64,000 nucleotides of DNA from Eutypella sp. D-1 (Eukaryota > Ascomycota > Sordariomycetes > Xylariales > Diatrypaceae). Location: positions 1,054,001 to 1,118,000 of the forward strand of contig JAJTTP010000006.1 in NCBI GenBank assembly GCA_023313575.1. Direction: 5' to 3'. The notes beneath the pieces are model-generated. The model worked only from the letters and a program-made list of their open reading frames with translations. It ran no database searches and was not told the DNA's origin. Numbering within the stretch: position 1 is the first letter of the stretch; each line of letters starts with the position of its first letter. The translations under genes were made by a program, and so were the position numbers. Of this stretch, positions 36,577 through 47,547 are shown piece by piece.

Positions 36577-37735
36577 AATCCTAATGTGTTACCCCAGGCG
36601 CATAACCGGGGAGAACAATGTTTTGAGGCTTGTGTATCAAGCACTGCTGGCTTAGGAAGGAAACGACGCACACTAGTAACTCAGCTGTGAAATAAGAATA
36701 TAGGCTGTATCAGAGCCAAAAGAATTGCAATACTTATTCAAAAGGGGAAACGTGTTCTCTGTTTCGTAGAGTTAATCATCCCATATCCATGAATGGCGGC
36801 CAGTCTCGGAGATTGATGTAACCGAAAAGAACAAATATGCCCAACATATGAAATACTTAAGAACGTCCTGTCTAATACCTAGTCCATTCCAACAATATTC
36901 ATCACCTGGGTATGAGGTTGCTGAGAGAATCGGTTGAGCTTTGACGTGTATTTCTATGTCTGACACTAACAAGTCTTCAGGGAGTGAAGTGTGGAAGGGA
37001 CTCAGAAAATCATGTTCGCACCAGCACCCGAAAACGCTACCTGTGATTGGTCCACACACATATGCCTAGGGCCATGGCACAAACGTATTGCAACAATCGT
37101 CCAAGGATACCAGCAGCACGACCAACGACCGTACACTGTAAGCCTTTCTTTCTTTCTTTCTTACTTACTGAGGGCGGCTGCATGACGATCGCCTGATCAC
37201 TTCACATGGAGATGCAGCGGGGCCCGAAGCACTCCCCGCCTCCTGGTCAGTTACGGAGAGTCTAGTCTCCGAGAGGACCAGGGGCCTGAAGTGACCAGTT
37301 AACTACATAGATAGTGTTGTTGGTAGATAACCTGTCAGAGAATACGGTCCTCGTAATTTCCACTGCAGATACTGCGTACGAGGAAGACTTGTTGGTGTTC
37401 CCACGGGAAATACAGCCTCGAGAGCAAATACAGCTAGAATCACTCCCACACAACACGGAGCGAGACTCTTGATTTCAAGACTTCCTAGGCAGATGATATA
37501 CGGGGAAGAGGGTTCGAAGTTGCAATGAAACACGCGGGGTATATATTGGTCTTTTCTCTGAAAAGAGGGGTTCGAAAGGGGATGTTGGTTGAACGTGCTG
37601 AGTCCCAATCGTCCCCGTTAATCCCTCCATCACATTTATTCCATATCCCGACACCGATGCAACCTCAAGCCGCCCTGACCGACTGTACATTGGGCAGCGA
37701 GGCTGGAGACCCTTGCTTCCCGACGCTCCATCGCT
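36577..37735. other. convergent spacer between the MFS and DUF1772 genes
   Basis: Both neighbours point inward, so the ends are probably 3' untranslated sequence. A short CTTT repeat lies at about 37142-37161. No supported gene in either strand. Confidence 0.5.
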
Positions 37736-38458
37736 TCAGGACAACGCAGCATACAAGCCAGCAGCAGCAGCCAGGAAGCTGACGCCACAGCGGTACAGGT
37801 TCCGGGTACCCCACTTATCGACCAAGGCAAGGGTGGACTCGCGATCGGCCATAGCAGCCTCGAAGGCGGCGTTCTCCGCGGGTCGCGCCACCTCCCAGTC
37901 CCAGTCCTCCTCGTCGTCGGACAGCGGGGCGCCGTGGCCCATGAGGGTGGCAGCAGCGACGGCCATCTCGACGGCGTCATCGTCAGCGTCGGCGCGGACC
38001 CGGCGGGCGCGCCGGCGCAGGCGGTCCTGCCGCGCCCGCGCGTCCCGCGCGAGCAGCATGCGGTTCAGAGGCCCCAGGACCGCGAGCGTATAGGGGACGA
38101 TGGAGAGGGTGGCGGCGGCGACAGCGACGTAGATGGACCCCAGAAACACACCCTTCCTACCACCACCTCCACCGCTGCTGCCGGAAGAGAGCGGGGAGGA
38201 GAAGAAGAACCAGGCGAGGAACGTGTTCAGGAGCGCGGGCACGAAGACCATGGGCATCGGGAAGACGCGGCTCGTCGCGACGAACATGGCGGCCCACTGC
38301 TGTGCCGCCGCCGCCGCCGACCCCCGCGCGCCGCCCAGGATCCGCGGTATCGTGAACGCCGAGAGCCCCGCGTTGGCGCCCGCTGTGGTTGCCGCCAACA
38401 AGATCGCCGTGGCCTGCACTGCGCGGACCGCCGTGGGCGGTTGGGAGCCGGTTGACAT
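37736..38458 (-). CDS. DUF1772 (anthrone oxygenase-like) membrane protein
   Basis: Single exon of 240 residues from the ATG at 38458 (MSTGSQPPTAVRAVQATAIL). It has four hydrophobic segments: about 12-38, 60-90 (FPMPMVFVPALLNTFLAWFF), 105-130 (VAVAAATLSIVPYTLAVLGPLN) and the C-terminal 220-240 (VSFLAAAAGLYAALS). The layout, the QQW and P-x-P residues in the second segment, and the PYTLAVLGPLN motif fit the DUF1772 family. An acidic insert (LSDDEEDWDWE) lies before the last helix. Some members oxidise anthrones in polyketide pathways and others have no known role. There is no polyketide synthase here, so I do not assign that function. Coding GC is high, with Ala-rich codons typical of this genome. 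Confidence 0.85.
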   Translation of the reverse strand: MSTGSQPPTAVRAVQATAILLAATTAGANAGLSAFTIPRILGGARGSAAAAAQQWAAMFVATSRVFPMPMVFVPALLNTFLAWFFFSSPLSSGSSGGGGGRKGVFLGSIYVAVAAATLSIVPYTLAVLGPLNRMLLARDARARQDRLRRRARRVRADADDDAVEMAVAAATLMGHGAPLSDDEEDWDWEVARPAENAAFEAAMADRESTLALVDKWGTRNLYRCGVSFLAAAAGLYAALS

Positions 38459-39780
38459 CCTTTTTGCCTCTCTTTTTGGGTTTATTGCTCCCGGTGGTTA
38501 CTGTCCTTGGCCCCTTTCTTCATAAAGCCCCTTCACCTATGCTTTAACAGGTGAGGAAAATCTGTTGGAAGGAGGTCCCCCGAGGTTTACTTATATTTGG
38601 GGAAAAGCGCAGAAAAGCTCAGAGGGTGCCCCCACCATGTATAAATAAGTTGGTGAGATTATAAGACAATGCAAATGTAAATTTATCAATTAGATGGGCA
38701 TGAATAGAGGCTTGCGCGAGAGGTGTCGACAGTGCGGCCTTTCTCAATCCAGTCAGATGCGGAGAAAACGCCCGGCTGCTCCCGTAGGTTGAAACGTTAT
38801 ACGTAATACTTGTATAGAGGCTTGGCGCGGGGGGTAACCGCCACTAAAGTCTCAAAGAGGAACTGGCTATTCTCGAGTCAGGTCATTTTATCGAACCGCA
38901 AAACGACATGAGATTTGATATTTAGGCCACCAGAGACCTGTAAAGATATGTCTGATATTATCTGAAGTTATTTCAGAACGTTTCTATCATATTACAACGA
39001 TTTACGTCGTGAAGGTGGAGCCACAAGTAGCCGGGTTGTGGGTCTCATTGCGACTTCTGATTCGGTCCCGGCGCGCGGACCCGAGTATCGTTCCGGCAAC
39101 TCGATTCCGGGACATCCCTCCGGAACGAACAAAGGAGCATAAACGACAATAGACTTGGACGGAGGGCAATTGTACCTGGTAGGATTAGCAGGAAATTTGC
39201 TCTGAGAACATCCAAGACATCACATAACTAATCTTGCCACGTGGCGTAGTCTTCGGCATTGCTTGAATAAGTCTTTGTCTGAACTTTGTTGTATTTTGTG
39301 CTTTGTATCTAACATAAGAACGTAGTCTGCTAGTTTGTAGAGAGGGAGAGTGGGTAGGTCGTGGTAAGGACAGGAGAAAATGGGGTATTCGTATGGACAG
39401 ACGACGATGCCATGAGGCAAAGACGATCGGATTCCTTCTCATCAGGCCGATGAAACTCCAGGACGTAAGCCCGTCATCGCCAGTCAGTGAGCCGTGATCA
39501 AATCGATCGGCTAAAACAACAAAACAAAAGATAAAATACCGCCAAACCCCGATGATGCTCATGATAATAAACCTCCGTGATGATCCGTTCGGACATGTGA
39601 AAAAACGATAATCCCGTCCTCCCGCTTCCAACATTCCAGCACATCAGCATTCACCACGTGAGACCCGACGCAACGCCCATCATAAAGACCCCTGATGACT
39701 CTCACTGAGCGCTGCTTCCGTCCCGCCGCCGCCCCAAAACCCTTCAATGGCACGTAGACTTAAGATCGATACAGTCTCTC
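38459..39780. other. spacer between DUF1772 gene and GAR-domain gene
   Basis: Contains the DUF1772 promoter (right of 38458) and the likely 3' untranslated region of the GAR-domain gene (left of 39781). Open frames here, the longest 149 codons at 39185-39634, have no recognisable motif and unlikely composition. No RNA gene seen. Confidence 0.5.
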
Positions 39781-42700
39781 CTAGTTCCTCCTGAAAACCC
39801 GCGTCGTGCCGCCGATCTTGTTAATCTCGCCGAACTTATTGCCGTATTCAGGAGTGCTCCGCTCGCCGTTACTAATGACACGGACTTTCTCTTTGACACT
39901 CTTGATCCAGGCCATGTTCTCTTCGCTCACCTCGACCTTTTTGGGATTCGGACCAGCCAGGCCGAGCGAGCTAGATTCCTCATCCCAGTCGGCCTTAGAC
40001 GAGTTGCGGGACCTGGCAGACGTGTCTGAATTTGGCGTGACTTCAGACGGCCTCTTGGCAAAAGGGATAGGCGTCCGCGGAACCCTCGCTGCCTCTTCAC
40101 CCAGACTTTTCCTAGCTTTCCGGACTCGAAGTGGCGTTATCGGGGTGTCCATAGCAGATGATGGCCGATTGGATGGACTCGACCCTACATGTGCTGTTGT
40201 GGTACTAGTGGTGGGTAGGTCTGTGACCTCTACCTTACCCTCGCCCCTGGATCTCCGCCCGTGATGCGAAGCGTATTCTTTGAGATACTCGCCCAAATCA
40301 GACCACCCACCGCCTACCCGGACCATGACTCTTTCATTAGTTTCTCCGACTGTTCGAATAAAGAGCTTGATGGGGGCGTCACTGCCAGGCTTCATCAAGT
40401 GATAAACTTTGATATCTTGGCTGCTTTTCGACCTGGGACCGTGGTTCCTCGCCGGTGCAAGCATATACGAAGGAGTTCCACTACGTGAATATGTGGATGG
40501 AGTTGCGGCTCTAGACGAGAGGCTCGATGCACTACGTTGACGGTTGATATTCGAGGTTCTGGGTTTCGCGCGTGGTGGTTGGAAATCCGGTGGGTTTAGG
40601 TTGATGGTAGATGCCTTATTGTTTAGCCGGATTTTGAGGGGGATAGACTCGAGGATCGCTCCGATTTGTTGCTGGAGACGACGGTCTTCGTCGTTAGTCG
40701 TGTTCGGTCGGCCTGGGCTACTGACCTGACTTTCTATCTCGTAGGAAACATCGGGATCAAACACGATAGGCGGGTCCAGTGGGGATCTTGGTGGACTGCC
40801 TCTCTCGGGTGTTGGCGCGGTCTCTGGCTCATACTTGAAGGTGACTGAAGTCGATCTTGGTTTGTATCTCAAGGGGGGTGAGCTAGGCGGGCTTAGCCCG
40901 TCACTCGAAAATGGCTCGTCGGGGTTAGGTAGATTTGGCAACTCTGGCTCGCCGGATTCCTCTCGGAAGGGAATTTCGTCCGACTCTTCAAGGCGGCTTG
41001 GAGACCCATGTAGTACTGTTGAAGCCATGGACAACTGGCTATCTCTACGGGTGCTTCGCGTGGTCGGTGGTAAGGCTGGCTCGTCATCTTCCTCTTCTGG
41101 CCCTTCGTCGACTGATTCTAGTATCGAGGAGGGTTCCGTGTCCTGCTGAAGAATAGACCTCAGAAGGGTAGTGGCGTCAACTTTGGACGGTGAAGCTGGA
41201 TGTGCGCGGACGATATTTCTATCAAGTTCTGCCAAGACGAGTTTGCCCTTAGCATCCCCGTCATTGATTCCGTCAAATGATCGACTACTGCGTCTTCCAG
41301 GCGTGGGACGCGAAGGCGATGGATTGTTACTTCCGGTGCCCTCGCTGGCCCCTACGCCCGCGGTCGCCCGCCCACTCTCGTTGTCGTTGAAATCGAGACT
41401 TGGGTCCTTGACCACAGCTCCCGAATCAATGTCCCGCTGGTGATCGGCGAGATCTGTCAGATCGATCACAGCAGATACCGGTTTTCCGGTGGTACCACTG
41501 GGGTTATCGACCAGAATTTTGGTCGCTCCGTGATCTGAGTGCTTGCCAAGCGGTGCCGGGTCCCTCTTTGCTAGAGTGCGGTCCACTGGTGATGGCGGCG
41601 ACGACAGAAAGTCATCAACGAATGCTGGAAATTCCCTGGTTGGACTTGGCTTTTGGATCTTGATCTTTGGTTGCGGCGTCGTTGGTTGTATCGCTACATC
41701 GGAGGTCGTTGTATTTTCACGAGCATTGAGCCGCTCGCCTTCCTGAACCTGCCGTTCCGCGGCAATCTCCCATCGGGCGTAATCGGCTTCCATGGTCTCG
41801 AGGCGTTCTAGCCATTCATTCGGTAAGGTATCTTCCATTGCCTCTAGGGCATCAAGCATGGCGTCTATCTCTTTTCCTGGCTTGGTAATCTTTTCATGCA
41901 GAACCGACTTCATCACCTCAAAATCTTTCCTTGTGATGATAGGCGTCTTCGCAGACTCCCCTTTGTTGAGATCCGCCGAACCCTGTTTACCATCCTCCGC
42001 AGGCCGCACGGCGTTCCAACCTGATTGCAGCGCCACTTCCGCATCGGCCAGCATTGCAAAGAAGGCGGGGGTCTTCCTTAGAAGAACCAGGCGGATGCTC
42101 CAGGCATTTAGCAGCCTTGATAACCTCGACAACTTAGGCAAGGTCTGTACGATGAGTGCTGTGACGACCGCGCTAAGATCATCGAACTTCGTATAGGATA
42201 TGGAGGACGTGACTGAGAGACCGGCATCGGAGAACGGAGTCCCCGGTCGAGACAAGGGAAGTATGTGATTATGCAAAACCTGGCTCTTGATATCCTCCAA
42301 CTCCAATGACTCCATCTCCTCCTGGATCTCCCCAGTTCGTTTCTCGTAGCGAGCAACATCCTCAGCGGGGAGGCTGCCGAAGTACTGGATATCGGACTGC
42401 GGGTCAGGTTCGACACGGGTGCCCTTGGGGCTTTCGGCAGGATCATCAACCTCGAATAGTTTCCTTCTCTTAGCAGGAGGTAATTCGAACCCGGCCGGGC
42501 CGCCATGCTTGGGCCATGGCCAATGACTAAGTTCTTCTAGCCAATGGTAGATCTTGTGCGAAGCGACGGCGGTTTTGATGGCGAAAGATTGCTCGGAAGG
42601 TGAAGCCTCGCCTAGGCATCGCTTTAGGGCGCCGGTAGGATGTCGGAGGGCCTCGACAGCAGTAGCTGGGTGTAATCTATCGAGTAGGTCATCGGGCTGG

Positions 42701-42810
42701 CGTCGTAGCCGGCCGGGCGACGGCGAGGAACCTCGCAAGTGTCGTCTGAGGGCGTTGCGTGCGGCAGAAGGCGCGACGACCTGAGGGCTGAGCGTGTTTT
42801 GGTCGGTCAT
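39781..42810 (-). CDS. GAS2/GAR-domain protein, predicted microtubule-associated
   Basis: Single exon of 1009 residues, with the start at 42810 in a strong context (ACCATGACC). The N-terminal third (about 40-400) is mixed helical, with a possible nuclear signal PPAKRRKLFE near 115 and amphipathic helices such as KLSRLSRLLNAWSIRLVLLRK. The middle (400-780) is disordered and rich in Ser, Pro, Asp and Glu. At about 800-850 lies KLFIRTVGETNERVMVRVGG followed by GWSDLGEYLKEY, which matches the GAR (GAS2-related) domain core VMVRVGGGW..L..YL. GAR domains bind and stabilise microtubules in animal GAS2 and spectraplakins. The tail ends with KIGGTTRVFRRN. Unlike animal proteins, no calponin-homology domain is visible. 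Microtubule binding is therefore an inference from one domain; the rest is unrecognised. Confidence 0.85.
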   Translation of the reverse strand: MTDQNTLSPQVVAPSAARNALRRHLRGSSPSPGRLRRQPDDLLDRLHPATAVEALRHPTGALKRCLGEASPSEQSFAIKTAVASHKIYHWLEELSHWPWPKHGGPAGFELPPAKRRKLFEVDDPAESPKGTRVEPDPQSDIQYFGSLPAEDVARYEKRTGEIQEEMESLELEDIKSQVLHNHILPLSRPGTPFSDAGLSVTSSISYTKFDDLSAVVTALIVQTLPKLSRLSRLLNAWSIRLVLLRKTPAFFAMLADAEVALQSGWNAVRPAEDGKQGSADLNKGESAKTPIITRKDFEVMKSVLHEKITKPGKEIDAMLDALEAMEDTLPNEWLERLETMEADYARWEIAAERQVQEGERLNARENTTTSDVAIQPTTPQPKIKIQKPSPTREFPAFVDDFLSSPPSPVDRTLAKRDPAPLGKHSDHGATKILVDNPSGTTGKPVSAVIDLTDLADHQRDIDSGAVVKDPSLDFNDNESGRATAGVGASEGTGSNNPSPSRPTPGRRSSRSFDGINDGDAKGKLVLAELDRNIVRAHPASPSKVDATTLLRSILQQDTEPSSILESVDEGPEEEDDEPALPPTTRSTRRDSQLSMASTVLHGSPSRLEESDEIPFREESGEPELPNLPNPDEPFSSDGLSPPSSPPLRYKPRSTSVTFKYEPETAPTPERGSPPRSPLDPPIVFDPDVSYEIESQVSSPGRPNTTNDEDRRLQQQIGAILESIPLKIRLNNKASTINLNPPDFQPPRAKPRTSNINRQRSASSLSSRAATPSTYSRSGTPSYMLAPARNHGPRSKSSQDIKVYHLMKPGSDAPIKLFIRTVGETNERVMVRVGGGWSDLGEYLKEYASHHGRRSRGEGKVEVTDLPTTSTTTAHVGSSPSNRPSSAMDTPITPLRVRKARKSLGEEAARVPRTPIPFAKRPSEVTPNSDTSARSRNSSKADWDEESSSLGLAGPNPKKVEVSEENMAWIKSVKEKVRVISNGERSTPEYGNKFGEINKIGGTTRVFRRN

Positions 42811-43254
42811 GGTAAGGTTGGTTGTTTGATGAGTATTGCTAGATCAAGGTTAGTATCCCGCGGTATCCTAGGCAAATCGGCCTCCCATATCATAGGAGCT
42901 TTGCCAAACTCGAACGAATGTGGCTTGTTGGTGCAGTAGGTTGTCGTGTATGGATTTTTATTTTGTTTTGGCGGGTTACGGCTGATCCATCATGTGCGAG
43001 AGTGGGTTTATCAGGTTGTTGAGCACCTTTGTAAGTTTGGCAACTCTCGTCTCCCGAGGCAGCGGAAATTGTTGACTCAGGTTGCCGCCTTCCTCTTCCA
43101 CGGGTGGCTCAGATACGAGAAGGAGGAGGTCCAGGCGCGGGATAGTCGCTTCGGTACTTTAGAGTTGAGTGGTGGGCTGTTGGAAAGAACGGATCTCTCT
43201 CGGTTGGCGCGGTTGGTTGCAGGAAGGAGAGACGGAATACGGAATAACCAAAAC

Positions 43255-43308
43255 GGAATAACCAGGCGGAATAACCAGGTGGAATCGCCAGGCGTAATCA
43301 CCAGGCGG
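43255..43308 (+). repeat. 13-bp tandem repeat, about four copies
   Basis: The unit is GGAATAACCAGGC. Successive copies drift (GGAATAACCAGGT, GGAATCGCCAGGC, GTAATCACCAGGC), with one diverged copy just before. It sits about 450 bases upstream of the GAR-domain gene start. Confidence 0.9.
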
Positions 43309-43991
43309 GCGCAAGACAGACGCGACGGCCCAGAAGGATGCGGTGAGGGCGGGGAAGGCGCGACCCCGTCCGAGCTGGGTTGGGAAGTGGAAGTCCTTGG
43401 TTATCCTCGGGTACTTGGTATTGGAGTCTGGGGATACCTGGGTAGGGTTCCTCTTGGAAGTATCAATGGATTGCGGTGTGCCCCGTATCTTGGGGGTTAT
43501 GCCGGTCAAGCGGGCAGTGTCTCTACCTCGCGAATATCGGGCGGTTGGTGGATGATGAAGCGGGACGTACGCATGTACGCATCAAGGATGTCGAACATAA
43601 AACATAAAACTGATCAATGAGAGGGTGAGGCGGTTGAAGAGCACCCACTTTTTTTCGCGATGGGAAAGTTAGGTGAGTAGGTAAGTAATAATGCTATCTA
43701 GATTAATGGGATGGCGCAAGAAAAAGCGGTGCGATGCGATGCGATGCGAAGTGGACTCTGGAGAGAGGAGGAAGGGGGGGGCCGGAGAGAGGGGGGCGGA
43801 GGGGCTCCCTCACATGAAAAAAAAAAGTAAGAAGTATAGGAAGTAGAAGTAGAAAGCAGAGAAAAATACTAGATGATAGAAACGAACAGAGAAGGAGAGA
43901 GTGTTTGTTGTCTGACGATGATGATCTGGACGAAAATACCGTATAGACGAAAGTGGATATTATGCGTTCAAGGTTGCGTATGAGTTTGCAT

Positions 43992-44018
43992 GTATGAGTA
44001 TGAGTATGAGTATGAGTA

Positions 44019-44049
<31 letters not shown>

Positions 44050-44075
44050 GCGTATGCGTATGCGGATGCGTATGC
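43992..44075 (+). repeat. GTATGA/GTATGT/GTATGC hexanucleotide array
   Basis: About 14 six-base units in three blocks: GTATGA first, then GTATGT, then GTATGC with one GGATGC. The block structure suggests spread of point variants by slippage. Non-coding. Confidence 0.95.
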
Positions 44076-47000
44076 GCGCGAGTATGTGCTGTTTGTTCTC
44101 CCCGTTTCAACACTCAAGACAGACAAGAATGTCACTGACAGTATACGAAGTAGAAGGAAGAAGAAGTCGTCATAAGAAGAATCAATCAACCTAGGATTGA
44201 ACCTTATAGAATAACCTTGGAATTCTTCGAATCCTCGGGATTCTTGAAATCGTATGCACCTCCGCTTCGCTCGCTACTTCTAACTGAACAATAGACCCAT
44301 CTCAAGTTATAAATACCAAAGTCATCCATGGATCGGACGGACATCGGGCCTCGGGTTCTCAGTGCTTTGCTGGTACTGGTGCTGGTGCTGGTGCTGTGCT
44401 GGGCTGCGCTGGGCTGGCTTCAACGGCTGGGCAGAAAGACAGACAGGCAGACGAACGATTTGGATAGGCGAGCAGGGCAGGGCAGGCAGGCAGGTAGAAC
44501 CCGTTCTGATTGCCTGCACTGCTCGTTGGCCAGCAAAGTGACAGCAGCGATTGGCGATCTCGAGACTTGCAGGTGCGAAAAAGGGGTGGGGAGAAAAAAG
44601 ATGGAAAAGAAGACGAAGGCGAAGGCGAAGAAGAAGTGGATATCGCATGCATGACGGCAAAGTCTTCGAACAGCACATTACGCAGGATTTAGTTCAAGTT
44701 TACAAGCGTTACAGCAGGGTAAAGTCCAGGGTACGAAGTACACTACACATAGCCCAGGAAGGCAATTGGAAGAGACAACGCATCCCCCGTTTAAGGCGCT
44801 TGAAGGCGGTGCCTGCCTGTATGTAATTAGATACTTGGATACTTAGGTAGTTGCAACCCTACATACCCAAGTGTTAATAGTAGGCGCAACCCATACAACT
44901 ATACATGCCCCTAAGACCTTCCCAATTAACGACACATGGTCGATGACCCATTTTTGTCCCGCCAGGGGTGCCACTGAGGTACCTGAACTAGCGACAAATG
45001 GGGACAAATTGGGCAGATACAACCAATCAGAGAGAGTCTATCACCTGCCATGACCGAGATTGGGAGAGATTGGCGGTATGCGGCTCCACAGGCCACATCA
45101 CGCTAGTTCAGACTAATGAGCTGTAATCTCATTGGTGACTTTTGCTAACGCCCTATGCCCTATCAGCCTATTAAAGCCTTTGATGTCCAGATATGCCACG
45201 AATGTCCCCGGGCTGCCGGGAAAGATCGATCGTTGCCTCGAATTGAGGCTTATCGGGTTTGAATAATAGTTAAGCACAATGCAACATAGTATTTGTTCAT
45301 AAATTGATTTCTAAGTTTATCTACCTGGGTAGGTATCGAGTATCCGGGGAATACCGGCTATCTCCCTACTCCGTCTGCGGTCAGTCTAGACCCCTTTCAA
45401 CTAGTTATTATTAATTCTGTTTCTTGTCTCAGGGCTGAGTAGGCCGAGGAGTTCGGACAAGCTGCACATCATCCGTCCGCCCAACAACAACGCCGAGCAC
45501 GGCCTCCTGAGTCATCTTTGCTTCTTTTTTTCTTTTTCATCATGATAGATGAGAAGCCGGCAACAGCCCTATCGCTGCGTAAGTGTGTATGTATGTGCAT
45601 ATGTATACTGTACTTAGGTTATTAAGTAATGGGGTTGTTGCTGTTGCTCTTGTTGTCTATCCATCGGACCACTTTTCGCAAAGCCCGTGTGTACACGTAT
45701 TACCTTGCCTCACGTGCTCGTTTTCAAAAGCCAACCAGGCTCGCCAGACATGCGCATCCGTGGATGCGCAACTTCGCCAGAGGGTACACAAGTTATTGTC
45801 TTGTTAGACGAGTGCATCCATCCATTCCCACCCCGCCCATATTGTCAGAGTCATAGCAAATGACGAAGTAAAACCTAGAGTAGATATGCAATAGCCCCTG
45901 AAGTCAATAGGACCAGCTTGACTTGACTTGACGTGGCGTCAATACCGATGGATGACTGCGTCTTCACGTGCCAAATCTGCCCCGTCTGTTCATCTCGACT
46001 GAGCCTGTGAGCCTGAGCTTGATAGTCGGCGTTTTCCCCCGCAGCCCCGCAAAGCGCGCTGTCATGTGATGTAATCAACGTTTTATGTAGTTTAGCATAA
46101 TTAACTGGGTGGAATTCTTTAGGAGAGCATACTAAAGCAGCCTAAGCAGCATACTACTTATCCATATGGGTTCTACTATATCTGCCCCCCGCAATTTGGT
46201 GGCGTATTGTATCGAGACAAACATCCACCAGAGTAGCCACCTGCCTTGCCGCCCACCCGTCCGCCCATCCCAACGGACCAGACACAACTCTGAGACAACT
46301 CCAGACTCGACATCGTCGATCATGCGGGAGCGGGGGGAGAGGACCCTGACAACCTTAGGACCCCCCTTCTCTCCTGTGCGGATTCTGCCAGACCCCATCG
46401 ATCATCCCATCCCTAATGTCTGGGCGCAGCGGTTGCCCCTAGAGATTAGACAAAGGTAAGTACGTAGACAGTTATATAGGGATAAGAAGAGGGGTGACAA
46501 CAAAAACAAAACAAACATTTCGCCTATACATACATAGGGACACCCGCCCGCCTCTGCCTACCTGCGGGGACAGTGGTGGGTGCAGTCTGCATCATACTAT
46601 CTATGCAAAGGCAGTGCTGGACCCATTAGGATGCCACAAGGGAGGGAGCTTGTCAATGGCGACAGACATAGTGAGGGGATTCATAAGTCGCCACAGACTG
46701 GGTCTCGGATAGTTCTGTCTTCTACGTGCGTACGTAAGTACGTAGCCGGCTTATATGTATCACATATCACATAGTCACGAGTATTACAGAGGGAAACTTA
46801 GTACGGACTTGATAGACATGATTGATATTTGATTTGTCATCTCCCTTCCTTGTAATCAGTTCCATGCTTATGTAGACATACTGGGGGGACGTCCATGCAT
46901 TCGTTAATCCACCGATTATATATGGTTATATGTGTGTATATGTAACTGAGACAATAAACGAGAAAAGGAGAAGACCTAGCCAGCTCTTTCGGGAATGGGA

Positions 47001-47547
47001 GGTTGAATCATTCACACATACACTAAAGTAGTAAGAATAATGCGAAAAAGCCGTCATCAAAAGCATCACGTCGTAAGAGTGAAGCAGAGAGAACAGGAAA
47101 CAAGAAGCCCCAGGGCGAAAATAGAAAGGAAAAGAAGGGGGGCGCGGCTAGCAGCCGCGTCCACATATGTATATATGTGCGAACCCAATGCCGTAAACCA
47201 AGTACCCAGCCCACCAACCAGAACGCCGGTAGATAGCGTCGTCCGAGGGAGATGAAAAAGAGGGGAAACCCAAAGAGAAGAAAAAAACAAGTAACTTTTT
47301 TGGTCTCAAGATGCCTCCGTGCCTCGTCTACGTTTCACGAACGCCCCAGTTCCATGATACCCAAATGATCCCATCCGAGAGTAAGACAGAAATAGAGAAA
47401 AAAAAAAGAAAACGCCGGTGATGAGCAGCACGGTAAAAAGGATGCCAGGAGATAGATGAAACCAAAACCGAATAATGGAGTAAGCACTCATCTCGTCACG
47501 TAGAAACGGATCTGCAGTAGACTAAGCAGGTAGAGAGCTTGACTGGA

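Larger units (their letters stand above)
42811..47547. other. 4.7 kb spacer between GAR-domain and Ctf1-like genes
   Basis: The left part is the promoter of the GAR-domain gene and the right part the 3' side of the Ctf1-like gene. It holds a 13-bp tandem repeat (43255-43308), a GTATGN hexamer array (43992-44075), a GGTGCT repeat near 44375-44396 and TACCTA-type motifs near 44841 and 45322. A 224-codon plus-strand frame at 42946-43620 overlaps the 13-bp repeat and is not convincing. No supported gene. Confidence 0.5.

Noticed and set aside
37508..37520. GGTTCGAAG, resembling a tRNA B box
   Set aside because: The following bases do not complete the B-box consensus, and no T-stem pairing or A box is present; similar weak matches elsewhere also failed.
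34561..38458. Transporter plus DUF1772 pair as a secondary-metabolite cluster
   Set aside because: No polyketide synthase, peptide synthetase, terpene cyclase or P450 nearby; DUF1772 alone is not enough.
39185..39634. 149-codon minus-strand frame
   Set aside because: No motif, unlikely composition, and it falls where the 3' untranslated region of the GAR-domain gene is expected.
42946..43620. 224-codon plus-strand frame next to the GAR-domain gene
   Set aside because: It runs through a 13-bp tandem repeat, has no recognisable motif and lies in the promoter region of the divergent gene; kept only as a finding.
43703..44113. Minus frame with a long Thr-His run
   Set aside because: It is only the translation of the GTATGN hexamer array.
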